Shown here one piece after another: positions 11,978-23,400 of a DNA stretch of 64,000 nucleotides. The stretch is from Angiostrongylus vasorum (taxonomy: Eukaryota > Nematoda > Chromadorea > Rhabditida > Metastrongylidae), in contig JADANN010000335.1 in the NCBI GenBank assembly GCA_018806985.1, positions 62,001 to 126,000 of the forward strand. Direction: 5' to 3'. The notes under the pieces are model-generated. The model had not been told where the DNA came from, did no database searches, and was given only the letters and a program-made list of their open reading frames with translations. Position 1 is the first letter of the stretch. Each line of letters begins with the position of its first letter. Both the position numbers and the translations under genes were made by a program.

Positions 11978-12354
11978 CCCTCCCAACGATTTACCACATT
12001 TACATGGCTGCGAGGTGTTCCTGGGCGTCGGGCTGCGATGTTAAGCGGGGAGGTTCATCCCCCGCAAAGTCTCCCAAGCTAAGGAGCCGGAGGCTGCTAC
12101 CCGGAAGCCCAGCTAAGAGTAAACTAGTACCAGGAATCACCACTGTCCTGGTATTAAACTAGCCGCCTGATGGCAAATCTCCCTCCAATCCACAAAGCCG
12201 GTGACTGCCTGGGGTGGTGACGACTTGAGGAATGCTTCGGCTAGCTTGATCTCGGGGTTGCAGGGAACCACAATGGCTAAACCAGCAAATCGGAATTGTA
12301 CTGGAGCTCGCATAAACAGTGAACACGGTCCATCCAAACATCCAAGTAGGTATA
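11978..12354 (+). repeat. Family C element, copy 5
   Basis: Runs from CCTCCCAACGATTTACC to CCATCCAAGTAGGTA, with an extra AGGCTGCTACC variant in the middle. It lies downstream of exon 7 of arx-4, in the possible last intron. Confidence 0.8.
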
Positions 12355-12379
12355 TGGTATGTCATCAAGAAACTCATTC

Positions 12380-13020
12380 GGCAGAACTTTGACTACCTAA
12401 TAGGGTAAAATGTGAGGAATACGACTCAGCAAATTGAACGAATGTTTACGGTATTACGTGTTCCATTTTTCATTCTTAGTTGGACTTTTTCAATAGAGAC
12501 ATTGAGCATGACAATGTGACTTTCTGCACCATGTCCATAGCGCTAATTTATACTAATGCCGGACACTACAAATGAACATTTTTAACAGAACTTCACATTG
12601 TTTCCTTTAGCACACACTAACAATTGTATTAATACCAATTTTCTCCATTACATGCTTTCAGTGGACGTTCGTATGTACCCAGTTAGAAACTCTAATGACG
12701 GTTATTACAAGGACGGATATCGACTGCTTTATAAACCATTTTCACTTCTCTTTATGTGTGTACACTGAGATAAACTTGTAATATCGACGCTTGTATTTAC
12801 TTAACAAAAGGCACGCAATATATACAGAGACAGCAACGTGGAAATGAGGTACGCAGGGTATGCAGATCATGAGAAAGCGAGAGATGAGGTGAACTCGCTC
12901 AATGGATCAGTGACATGAAGATGTGGCAGTGATGTCGGAACAAGATCATGATTTCAGATATATCTGCGCTGGAATGATAAAGTGATGAATGGGAAGGAAA
13001 AATGGAAGAGAGGTGTCGTA
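12380..13020. other. Convergent arx-4 / ced-9 3' region, no recognised element
   Basis: This is the tail-to-tail spacer between arx-4 and ced-9. It holds one plausible arx-4 terminal exon start at 12662 (after CATGCTTTCAG), ending at a TAG within 25 bases if read as GRSYVPS, or a 39-codon tail if joined in phase 0. I see no other gene or repeat. Confidence 0.4.
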
Positions 13021-13023
13021 CGT

Positions 13024-16000
13024 TCACTTGGCGCCCAATAAAACGCGCGTGCCAATAATCGCTCCCACACCGACAAGTGCGGCGGCGCCAATTCCGAGCA
13101 GACTCCATCGGCGGCTGGATCGCCGACGTTCGGCTGCCTCGCGTTGGGCGGTATCACGACGCACAATGTCGCCACCGATGAGCATGAAATTCTTCTGCAA
13201 TCAAGACAGTACGGAGTTGTTAAATTTCGCGTTATATAGATACGTTTCAAGAACATAAGTCCATTGAAATTCACGTTACAATGACGGCTGACATGTCGCA
13301 GTAAAAAACACCAAAGTTTCAAAGACGATGAGAACTCCGAAAGGAACAGAAAGATACTATGAGAATCGTGAAAGTAGTAATAACTTGCAATTGAGATCGT
13401 ACAGACACTAGACAGCGTTCCCCCAAATGCGATACTACTTTTAGTATGGACCAAAGCCTAATTTTTGCAGTTTGCGATAGTACTACGTAATCACGTAAAA
13501 GCTTAACATATTATTTAGTTTTGCCCTCTTAATGGAACTAGTAACCTTACTAACTTTAACACTTGAAAGTAGGCCCTAGATATTTCAATCACTGCACATA
13601 GTTCCATTATGATAGTAGAAAATTGTCATCGTAATCGAAGAACCACTTCCACTTGTTTCTCATCTCACAATGAGTTCCTTATAAACTCGCTTTTTCTTCA
13701 TTCGTAACACCAAGAAACTCGCTACAATATATTTTTGCTCCAATCGAGGCTTCACTACCTAGCAACACAGCGATATACGACTTCGAAGAAATGGTGTAAC
13801 CATGTCATACATCCTTTTCTACGCAGCTGGAAAGCTACCGATGGAAGAATTGCATTATTATGGTCCAGTTGCGATAGCGTAACAGTCGAGTTCGCATAAC
13901 TTTCGCTAATACATTGGAATGAGAGTTACTTTCGATCCATCAAACATTGCTTCCCAGTTTAGCTTAGTAGGTGCTAATCCTAAACGTACAATCTTAGCCA
14001 TGTTATGGATGAGGACCAAGCAATGGAACCCTGTCGGTGTCTTGCTTGCTAAACTACTTTGCTTTGCTCAAACGGCTTGATTTACCAGGACAATTTTCGT
14101 GAAGAACGTTTAGAAGGCAATCAATAAACAAGTAGATAACACTCGTGAAAGTTCCATCGAACATGTTTGTTCAGCAGGACGATCATGCTTGTGGTCCCGA
14201 AAAGGTGAGAAGTGAGTTCAGGTAGTCAGTAGAGAACAGAACAAAAAACCGTTTCTGTAGTGTCTTTGACGCATAATTTCCTCTGCATACCGTCGTAAAC
14301 TGGCCTTTCACCGGTTCTCGGAACCATTTACGTGGAAATGGAGTACTTCTGACGAACTTTTTCTACCTGTAGTTCGGAAGTGCTAAAGTCCTCCCATCGT
14401 CAGTCCTAGAAAGGGATGGAGATTTCCGTTTTGCCACAGTGGTGAGCAATGGTGTGCAATTCCACTAGTAGCGGGATTCTCGGAGGAAACGTCCAAATTC
14501 CACTCAACTAGCACAACTATGCCAGCGATATTAAACAAATGTATATCATGCCTAGACACTCAAGAACACATGTACGCGGTCTTCCTGTTGATTCAAATAT
14601 CCATACAAACACCAACCCAGCTCCTCTCATCTTCAACCCAAGTCAGTCGTATTCGTTTGTCAATAAATTTTGAAGTGTATGTGGCTATTTGTTGGACCTC
14701 ACGCCGAAAGTTACGGGCATACAGTCGAGTGGCTACCAACCCACCAAACGATATTAGTCCAACCTGAAACAAAGAAGCATCTTAATAACATCAATACGAG
14801 AATTATGCGTTGGACGCAGGTATGCGATACAAAAAAAACGTACCAATCTCCCATACGACATACTATTTTCCATTTCGTCTGCTGTTCGCCCGAACTCATC
14901 AACGATCTCACGATAGCGATTGAACGTCAAATTCTCATTTTCCAATAATTCGTCCGCGAAGTCATGCAATTCAGTGCGATGACGACGTTCAAATATGTAG
15001 GCAACTTTCCTAAAATATCAACTCATAAAGAATAATCGAAATAACAAGCGCATCAAAAAAAAAAAACATATTTCGGGGTTAAGAATAGACTTGTCGTTTT
15101 CTTTCTCAGCAATTGCGACGTTGTTATACAGCACAAGTTTGTTTCCGTACAAAAACATAGTACAACAGTAGCTGACGTTTCGGCAGCATCCTCTTTTTCA
15201 GAGCCGTTTTTAAGTGCCTGGACTCTAACCAGCGGCTCTTCCTCATTGGAATGCACGTAAAAAAAACGGCTCTGAAGAAGGCGATACTACAGAAATGTCA
15301 GCTACTGTTGTACTACAGGAGTTTTTGTAAGGAAGTAAACGTACGATGTATAACACCCTGCCGATTGCTGAGAAGGAAAACTACGCATTTATAATGCCAA
15401 TGCCGAGGTTAAAAGAAAGTCTATCCATTAAGAATAGACTCAACCAAAGAGTTTTACCGTCATGTATCCACAAGCATCCACTATTGTTTAATATGGAATT
15501 ACTTTTGAAATTACGGGATACAGCGTTAACCTACGTGATTTCACATTTCGGTATGTGCACATATCTAACACTTTTTTCTACACGACGCGTCATCACGTCT
15601 ACAGTGTGGATCCCAGCACTTCTTGCATTCGTTCGTTCTCCATCTTCCACAATGGACTTCGAACATTTCGCGTGTTGTTTCAGCTGCTGCTTGAGGATTA
15701 CGTGTTCTCTATGGATATCACAGAATGCTGGTCGAGTCAATTCTCCTTGAAATCTTGGAGATAGCCATGTTAAGGTGTGCCGACGTGGGTTCGAGCAGAA
15801 CGTTGAGGCGGAATCGAACTAACGCCTTTCGCTTCTTGATCGACGGCATCACCAGCCAATACACATATTCAACATAGCATCAAAAAATGTTCAAGACAGG
15901 CCTCATCATCTCATGCTCAGGTTGTGTGCCAAACGGCAGCTCTGGCTGCTCAAACCACTCCATTTTGTCCTGTTTGATTCGCCATGAAAGATAGTCAACC

Positions 16001-16136
16001 TAGAATGGTTAACGTCTTACGTTTTTATGAGCTCACAGATCTTGTGCAGCACATACTAGCTCCGACTCACCACAAAACCTTCCAATTCGAGCCTCGGTTC
16101 TTCAAAATCTGGCACATTCTCCACATGATCATCCAT
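13024..16136 (-). CDS. ced-9: CED-9, Bcl-2 family apoptosis inhibitor
   Basis: CED-9 sits on the outer mitochondrial membrane and holds CED-4 inactive, blocking apoptosis. Exons: 16136-16071, 15999-15902, 15009-14844, 14763-14617 and 13194-13024, giving 215 residues. Stretches aligning directly with C. elegans CED-9 are EEPRLELEGFVVDY (N-terminal, BH4 region), KMEWF and PEHEMMR, IFERRH, MSYGRLVGLISFGG (BH1), RSW (BH2) and RRSSRRWSLLGIGAAALVG, followed by the C-terminal membrane anchor ending LLGAK. The protein is shorter than the 280-residue C. elegans one, mostly because the N-terminal leader is missing. BH1 has SYGR where most Bcl-2 proteins have NWGR; this is shared with C. elegans. The join 15902/15009 needs a GC donor. 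A TTTAG trans-splice acceptor lies 7 bases before the ATG. It is the second gene of an operon with mev-1. Confidence 0.93.
15171..15300. ncRNA. Inverted pair of hammerhead-ribozyme-like motifs (relic)
   Basis: The two arms are roughly reverse complements. The plus arm 15265-15300 reads GGCT-CTGAAGA, a stem II region, GAAA, TGTC-AGC, which preserves the CUGANGA and GAAA core plus a cleavable GUC. The minus arm 15206-15171 keeps GAAAC-GUC-AGC, but its core is CTGAAAA. It lies in the ced-9 intron 15010-15901 and looks like a decayed Penelope-type terminal repeat. Confidence 0.55.
15575..15790. repeat. Family E repeat, copy 1
   Basis: This resembles 57580-57790 over about 200 bases. Shared blocks are CGTCATCACRTCTAC, CCCAGCACTTCTT, TTTCGWSTGTTGTTTC and CTGGTCGAGT. 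The minus strand is open for about 69 codons here (RPAFCDIHREHVILKQQ), with the same frame traceable in the other copy, so it may derive from a coding sequence. It lies in a ced-9 intron. Confidence 0.6.
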
Positions 16137-16142
16137 GCCCTA

Positions 16143-16146
16143 CCTA
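16143..16146 (-). promoter_or_regulatory. Likely trans-splice acceptor of ced-9
   Basis: On the minus strand AATAATTTAG is followed seven bases later by the ced-9 ATG, with an in-frame TAG just upstream, so ATG 16136 is the start. The position is 278 bases after the mev-1 stop. In C. elegans the downstream gene of this pair receives SL2 at such a site. A second candidate TTTTTAG lies near 16188. Confidence 0.6.
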
Positions 16147-16353
16147 AATTATTTATTCTATACTTTTCTACGTTACACATGCCCTAAAAAGACGAATGCC
16201 ACCGACAGATACACGACTAAATCGACATTGAAAATGGTTCACAACAATTTTAAATACATTCTCAATGTTACGACAAAGAAAAAAGCGGGACACAAGAGGG
16301 CTATGGTAAGAATACGAGGTTCGCAGCAGGACACAAGTACTGATGTGGATAAC

Positions 16354-16359
16354 TTTATT
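16354..16359 (-). terminator. Polyadenylation signal of mev-1
   Basis: An AATAAA on the minus strand lies 56 bases past the mev-1 stop and about 210 bases before the ced-9 trans-splice site. This is the order expected inside a nematode operon. Confidence 0.6.
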
Positions 16360-16414
16360 GTACGAAAGGACTGAAGAGGAAGAAAAAGCGAGAATGAGTC
16401 TTCGGAGAACGATA

Positions 16415-17826
16415 TCAGTATTTCTTTGTTGCACTGTACTGCTTAGATGGCCAAGCATTGATCACCACAATCGTTGCGATAATCGTCGATAAAGCCAGCA
16501 CCAAGTAACCACTTTTGTAAATCTATAAATCAAAAGCTACTTCGATATTTGCAAGGAAACAAAACCTATGAGCACTTAATTTTCTAAGGAGACATTGACT
16601 AACCGCCTTAATGTTATCCACTCCTTTCGCAAGATCAAACCCAATGAAGCGAATTCCATTCAAAGTATGGAAAATGATTGGAAATGCGACCACAAATTAG
16701 AATTTCAAACATGAACTGCGTTTGGCATAAAGTCATGAAAGAAAAAATGTGATTAAAAAATAACACCAACTTTGAAAGCCGAGGTGATCACTGCTGGAAT
16801 GTGCCAACTACGTATGTACTCCACAAACTGGGTGAAATTAAACGGCAAGACGGCAAAACCGACTCCTGTAAAATAACAGCATAAACGGCAAGGCTCTTGG
16901 CGTTGATTAATCGCTGAGGGATGCGCCATGTAGTCGATTTCATCAAGCATCGTTGGAGATGACTGAATGCATATGTGGTCTATACAGTGACTCGCGGTGG
17001 CCCACCAATGTATGGACCCAGTGCTACTATCCTCCCAGACAAGTCTGGTACCAATTTGCCGACCCCCGGAGGGAAGGAAGGTTTGGTATGGATTGTAGGG
17101 CGCCTAAGACAACTGCGCCACTCGCGCCCCATACGCCTATAAAATTGGTTTTATGGACAGTAATGTGTTAACGGTCCAAAGCTTACTAATCCGATTAGTC
17201 TAGCACATGAAAAAATAACAGGACTTCAACAAAGAAAAAGAATGGAAATTAGATAAATTGTACCACGAACCTCCAAAAAGAAGTACTCCAGCCATAACAC
17301 ATCCACTGATTCGATGGAGGCCTGACACCTGTGAGGAACCGGATTTCATATTGGTGTTGGCTCAACAAAGGTAAACATGCGTCAATAAATGTTACTTTAG
17401 TCTGCCTTAAAACTTCTTTCTAAAGCACCACAAATAATAACAATCGCATGTGCAGTTGAGCGAAATCTAGCTGAAATGGCAGCATTTTCCTAACCAGGTT
17501 GCGGAAATGAAATAATTCGCTTACTGCGATCATCGTGATTTATACCACTATCGACCAGTAAACGGTTAAAACGCTGCATACAAGAAGTACCACACTTAAA
17601 AACAAATGTAAAGTTATCGACAAACCATCCAAGTGAGCTGAGGCTGATATATGGTGAGATGTGGGGCGATGGGACGTCCCAGAGCTTTCTGACGTTGGAG
17701 ATACGCCCAACCCCACTCCTGAACTGGGGTCTTCAGCTCGGAACGACGACTGATCGTGCTCACGATGAACCGACTTGTCGTCAGCTGGTGTGGAGTGACA
17801 CGGCACAAAATCCTGCTCAGTAACAT
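16415..17826 (-). CDS. mev-1: Succinate dehydrogenase cytochrome b560 subunit (SDHC)
   Basis: SDHC anchors complex II in the inner mitochondrial membrane and binds haem b and ubiquinone. Exons: 17826-17626, 17328-17271, 16865-16771, 16696-16604 and 16522-16415, totalling 184 residues. The N-terminus (MLLSRILCRV...) is Arg/Ser-rich, as for a mitochondrial targeting peptide. Then come RPIAPHLTIYQPQLTWM, the signature SGLHRISG with its conserved Ser and Arg around the quinone site, and FHTLNGIRFIGFDLAKG, whose His is the usual haem ligand. Three hydrophobic segments follow the family pattern. Exon 4 lacks an AG acceptor: the frame demands a start right after TTCTAA. Donors GTTTGT, GTTCGT, GTTGGT and GTTAGT are all used. 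The gene precedes ced-9 in the same orientation, as in the C. elegans mev-1(cyt-1)/ced-9 operon. Confidence 0.93.
16880..17133 (-). repeat. SINE family A copy, inside a mev-1 intron
   Basis: Inverted copy whose left end has lost most of the ATCC tail (GGCTCTTGGCGTTGATTAATC) and whose right end is a decayed head (CGCCACTCGCGCCCC). It lies in the intron between mev-1 exons 2 and 3. Confidence 0.75.
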
Positions 17827-17829
17827 ATT

Positions 17830-18400
17830 CCCCTATAAAAGAATATCATAATCCGTGAACAAACCGATCAATATACCTTTGAGAAATTCAGCTATAGTGA
17901 TAAAGAATATATTGTAGGCAGACTAATGTCCTCGCTCTTTCACGAGTCCAAGTCATCATCACCAATTAAACACGCACAATTATATAGTAAACTCCTGACG
18001 GACAGGAAAAGTAGGGAGAGGGAAGAAGAATGCAACTATCGAAATGACTCATGCTTCAGTAAGTCGAGCAAAGGATGAAACGTGAACATCGCGACCACGC
18101 GAAAGGACTGTATGGATAAACGGAAGCTCATTCTATGAAGGTTGGGCAACTCAACATCTCTCCATCACTTGTGGTACCAACGTATCGGTGGAGAGCTCAT
18201 GGAAACTGCAAACTTTTCTTAGAAATCAATACGCTCTTTCCCTAGTTTGGAAATCGAGAACATTGGAACAACTCAGAAAACAGGCGCGCTCACAACCGAG
18301 CCCCACACCCAATGGTTGTGCAATTGACGCGAGTTATACGCGAATTTTCGGACTTGACGAGAACGACACGTTTGCTGTTGGATAGGTTTCTGGGTCTTGA
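17830..18400. other. Upstream region of mev-1, no element seen
   Basis: Apart from short ORFs without recognisable content I see nothing here. The promoter and spliced-leader acceptor of the operon should lie in this stretch. Confidence 0.3.
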
Positions 18401-18402
18401 TA

Positions 18403-18788
18403 CCTACTTGGTACTCGAGCGGGCCGTTCTCACTGGTTGTCCGGTCCCCAGCATAATCTCCATTTTCGGAGATTTGCTGGCTAAGCCATTGTGATTAACT
18501 GGAATTCCGAGGTCAGCCTGGCCAAAGTCTGCCCCAGGTCTTCACCACCACAGGCAGTCGCAGCCCTTGTGGATCACAGGGAAGATTCGCCACCATGCGA
18601 CTTTGATACCCGGACGGTGGTGGATCCTGGTATTGGTTTACTCTTAGCTAGGCTTCCTGATGGAAACGTCGGACTCCTTGTCATCTTGGAAGACGCTGCT
18701 GAGGGAATGAATCCCCCCCGCTGTACATCTCAGCTCGACACCCAGGATCACCTCCCAGCCACGATGAGGCGGTAAACCGTTGGGAGGA
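18403..18788 (-). repeat. Family C element, copy 6
   Basis: Full-length inverted copy running from ACCTACTTGGTACTCG to GAGGCGGTAAACCGTTGGGA. It has the conserved GACGGTGGTGGATCCTGGTA centre. Confidence 0.8.
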
Positions 18789-18789
18789 T

Positions 18790-20452
18790 TTCGGAGTCTA
18801 ACCCACAGCAAATCATCACAGCTTAATTGACAGGTCAATCACCCGTAGAGACTCTGTTCTTTTCCACTCACTTTTCGTCTACTTAGTCTGGTTACCCAGT
18901 ACTTACCTTTGTACAATGGTTCATCCTTCCATCATGGTGGCGAATTTCTGAGAACGTACAGTACCTGGTTCTTCACCTCTGAAGTGTCGTCGAATCTAAC
19001 AAGACGTACATTTCCATCCGATAACCCAGCTAATAGGGTGAGGTTAGCGCAGTGCTTAGTGGTTGCCATCGATCAGTAAGCAAAGGCACCAGTTTGATAG
19101 GCGCCTCAACTTTCTCCTCCAGTCCACGCAGGAACACCTCAGCCCGACCTCTCTAGAAAAAAGAACCCAGCTAGTAGTAGTCGTATTCCAAAACGTTATG
19201 CGACAAACCATGGGAACTACTTCGTCTGCCGTTAAAGCGCTACGCTGCCCTATAAAGCGCGAAACACAGGTGGTTCCGTGAGAATATCCGGAAACTGACT
19301 CAGAGCACTAATTTGAACTGGTGACAACTGCTTATATTAGTATGTCCCTCTGTGTCGTAGTAATGCCTCGTAGATGCTGCTTGCCGAAACTCGTTCTACG
19401 ATGGTGTTCAACCAAAATGTGAGCCCATAACTGTGGCTTCTCAGTCTTCACTACACCTTACTCCGTCAACCAAAACGTGATGACTGTGATGGAATCGTAT
19501 TCATTAAGTTGTAGATGCCAACAGTGATAATGAGCCATTTCCTTTCCATTTTAATTGTGGTTATTCTCACGTATAATGATCTGAAAGCAAACCTAATGAT
19601 GTACACCGGTGTTCGGAGGAGGGATCACTTTCGTCTCATGAAGAAGACTGGAAATTGGTGTAGCCAATGCCGCTTAACTTATTCTGTTATTGAGTCGTCT
19701 CACATCATGATAAGCTATATACCAATGTGTAATACCAATTTATGGTCATGGTACACTGTCCGGAGAGCGATGGGACATTACCTCTTGAAACACAACCGTC
19801 ATCCTCATCAAGCAGTCGTTTCCCCATCAATGGATGAGGTTTTTGGATCGGTGGAGACATGTTTGAAGATAGCATCCATCTAATCATTTCTGGAGAGAGG
19901 AAAATTGGAAGGAACACTAAAGGAGATACATTAAGCAACAAATCAGACCGAGTGGACTTGACATGGAGAACTGAAGACTGTTCTCTATCATGATGTCTAC
20001 ATTCCAAGTCGGCATACTGTAGATCAATTCTAATGCGATAGGTAGTCTTGTGGTTGAAATTACTACATCTACTCAGATTTAATGGCCTTTGAATGGTTGC
20101 AAGTAGAAAATGTAGATATTCATTTCGTTAGTGATCTTATGTTAGAACGAAAACAGAAGTATACACAACTCAAACACTGATACGAGTACCACTTTCAAGG
20201 AACACAAAACCGAGGAATGGACCATATTCAATCGATTTTTGTGCAAGACTGACGTTTCATTACAACCAGTGTTGAGAAGAGAGAAAGCGGAGTAGATTAG
20301 CGAAAGTCACACTACAACAAAAATATTTACAATCAATATTCGTCACAAAGCATCTGCAAACTGGATTTACACAACTGGTTTAATATGGATACTAAAATAA
20401 TTTTCTAATTGGCAACCCGCTATGAAAATGAATTATGAACGGTGAAAAAATG
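18790..20452. other. Spacer between mev-1 and the POLE3-like gene, no gene recognised
   Basis: About 1.7 kb holding only short ORFs of up to 122 codons without family features. The one at 19515-19883 is in a plausible frame but recalls nothing. I see no repeats belonging to the families named here. Confidence 0.3.
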
Positions 20453-23400
20453 TCATGACTCGCTTTCCGGAGTTCTTAAACGCATTTCTTCTGACAAGGC
20501 GATGACGTACGAATCAGTGCTTCCGGGAGCCGCAGCAGTTCTCTTCTCGGCTTTTCGTTTCTTTGCCTCTCCAGATTTGTGCGCCTAAAAGAAATCGTTC
20601 ACATGAACTACTCATAACGATAGATAACCGACCGATTCTGTGGTATATCCGACATGGTTCACTGGATCTTGAGTAAGCAACAATAAGCAATTAATATTAT
20701 AAAAGTGGCATTGACTTTAATACAATCGGATGGCACATTCGGACACACATTCGCTGGTTATAACCGATTCAGTGGACTAATCAGGCAGTTCATCGCTTCT
20801 CGATCAGAGCAGAATGACGGCAGAATGACGGCAGACTCGTCTGCGACGAATATTTACTTACCTGGATGCTTGGACGGCCCATTTTTACCGGTTGTGCGGG
20901 CTCCAGCATAAACCCCACTGTTTCGGAGTCTTGCACGTTTAGCTATTGTGGTTCCCTGCATTCCCGAATTCACCCAAGTAAAAGTTCCCCAGGTCGTCAC
21001 CACTACAGGCAGTCACCGCGCTTGTGGGTCAGAAGGAGATTTGCCACCATGCGACTAGTTTGGTAACCGGACGGTGGTAGATCCTGGAGTAGTCTATGCA
21101 ACTGGGTTTCCTGGCAGAAACGCCGGACCCCTCAGCTTCGGGGACCTTGATGGGGAGACGAATCGCCTCCGCTGTATACGGCAGCCCGACACCCAGGAAC
21201 ACCTTCAGCTACGATGAGGCGATAAACCGTTTGGATGCTCCGATGAATAGAACAATGTTTTATAATTTGGTTGCATCCCGTATATTTGTTACAAAGGAGA
21301 AAAAAATTAGCTTTTTCACTGAATTTTACGGAAGACGAAAGTGGTACCTTGTCCCAGTGAAACTAAATAAACCAACAAAAAAAAAAACTCACCACTTTCA
21401 AAAAGCGATTGTTAATAGTTGAAATGCTATTTAATCCTACTTAATTGGAGAAAGCACTTAAACAACAATCACAGAAACTTCCAAATACAACATATTTGTG
21501 CTATAACAAAGGAAGATCTCTGTAAATTGTTGCAAATTAGCACGGTGTCGCAATCCACTGAACATGAACTTACTTGATACTTCAACGGCCGGTCCTCAAT
21601 GGCTGTGGGGGCCCCAGCATAATCTCCATTTTCGGAGATTTGCTGGTTAATCCATGCTGGTTCCCTGGAATCCCGAGGTCAGCCAGGCCAAAGTCTGCCC
21701 TAGGTCGTTGTGGATAAGAATGAGATTTGCCGCCACGCGACTAGTTTGATACCAGGACCTTAACGGATCCTGGTATTAGTTTACTCTCAGTGGTGCTTTC
21801 TAATGGAAGCTCCCGACTCCTTATCAGCTTGGGAGACCCTGCTGGCTGGATGAATCCTCACGCTGTACATCGCAGCCCGACAACTAGGAACACCTCTCAG
21901 CCACAATGAGGCAGTAAACCGTTAGGAGGTAAGAACATATTGCACGAAACTAATTTTGGTGTCCAAATGACCAAAAACCACAGAAAAGACCGAAAAATAG
22001 TGAACTATTTCCGGGATGGAATCACGCAATTGCATACTGGTTGGTGTCTACAGGCGTAGATGTTTGTTTGTTTCACACATAGATGTTTGTTTGTATTTAT
22101 TGTCTGAACGAACTTACAAAACAAAATCAAACCCAACGTTACATCGCCACATGGCTCATGAACACTTTTTGTTCGAAATTTTTCAAAGATAGTTTGAAAG
22201 GTCTTGTATCGCAGAGTGTGGACCGTAACGGCTCTTCCTTTGAAAGATTTCTACTCTTCAGTTGTGGTAAGTGAAATAAAATCTAGTCTAGCTAAAGTCT
22301 GCTCCAGGTCTGCACCACCACAAGCAGTCGCAGGTCTTGTGGATCAGAGAGAGATTTGCCACCATGCGACTTTGATACCAGGACGGTGGTGGATCCTAGC
22401 ATTAGTTTACTCTTAGCTAGGCTTCCTGATGGAAACGCCGAACTCCTCAGCTTGGGAGTCCTGCCAGAGGGATGAATCCCTCGGCTGTACATCGCAGCCC
22501 GACACCAAGGAACACCTCCTAGTCACCATGAGGCGGTAAACCGTTGGGAGGTGAACATGAATTAATGATGAGGAAAACCAGTATGTCTCCAACGACTATA
22601 CAGGAGGAAACAAGGAAGCCAGTGATCTGAGGTGAACGTCAACATTTTCAATTAAAGAGAAAAAGATCTTGGCGTTGATCAACACCTGAAGGATGCGTCA
22701 TGTATTCGACTTCACAACAAAGTATCGTTGAAGGTGACTGAATGCATATCTGGCCTTTACAATGACTCGCAAAGGCCTACTCGAGCCAGTGCTGCTATCC
22801 TATCAGACAAGTCTGGAACTAATTTGCCGACCCAGAGAGATGGAAGGCCTGGTGAGGCTGGTGCACCAGGATCGATCCCAAGTGTGTTGCAGGGTGCCTC
22901 CGACCACTGCGCTACAGCCACCCCTTAACATCATTTACACCGATGAATTACCAATGCATGCTGAGAATAACGGCAAAACAAACAGAAATCCAAGTCTCGC
23001 TGAAAACTCAGGAACGCGGACACTCATTTCAATTTGAATAAGGAGCAATTATTAAGTAGAAAAATCACCTTGTTAGTTCTCCACGCTTCCAATGCTTCAA
23101 GTAATGGAGCAGATATGTGATCGGACTCAATAATATTCAAAGCCTGGAAAATATCATCAGTAGTCATCGTTTTCCGTTTCTTAGTAATGGCATAATCGTT
23201 AGCATATGATGTTACATTTAGAATGAAAACCTAAAAGCTTGATATACTCTGGATAATCACAATGAAACAGGATTGTGTAGCTCGTAGGACAAAATTCGAC
23301 ACATGTTTTTGTTAAAAACTGGAGAAAAATATTGACTACCTATTAACTGCGGAAGCAAAAGGTGTTTTACAGAGCTCAAGCAACTATTGAAAAGGTCAAA

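Noticed and set aside
12989..13258. 89-codon plus ORF with basic composition
   Set aside because: Exact antisense of the last ced-9 exon.
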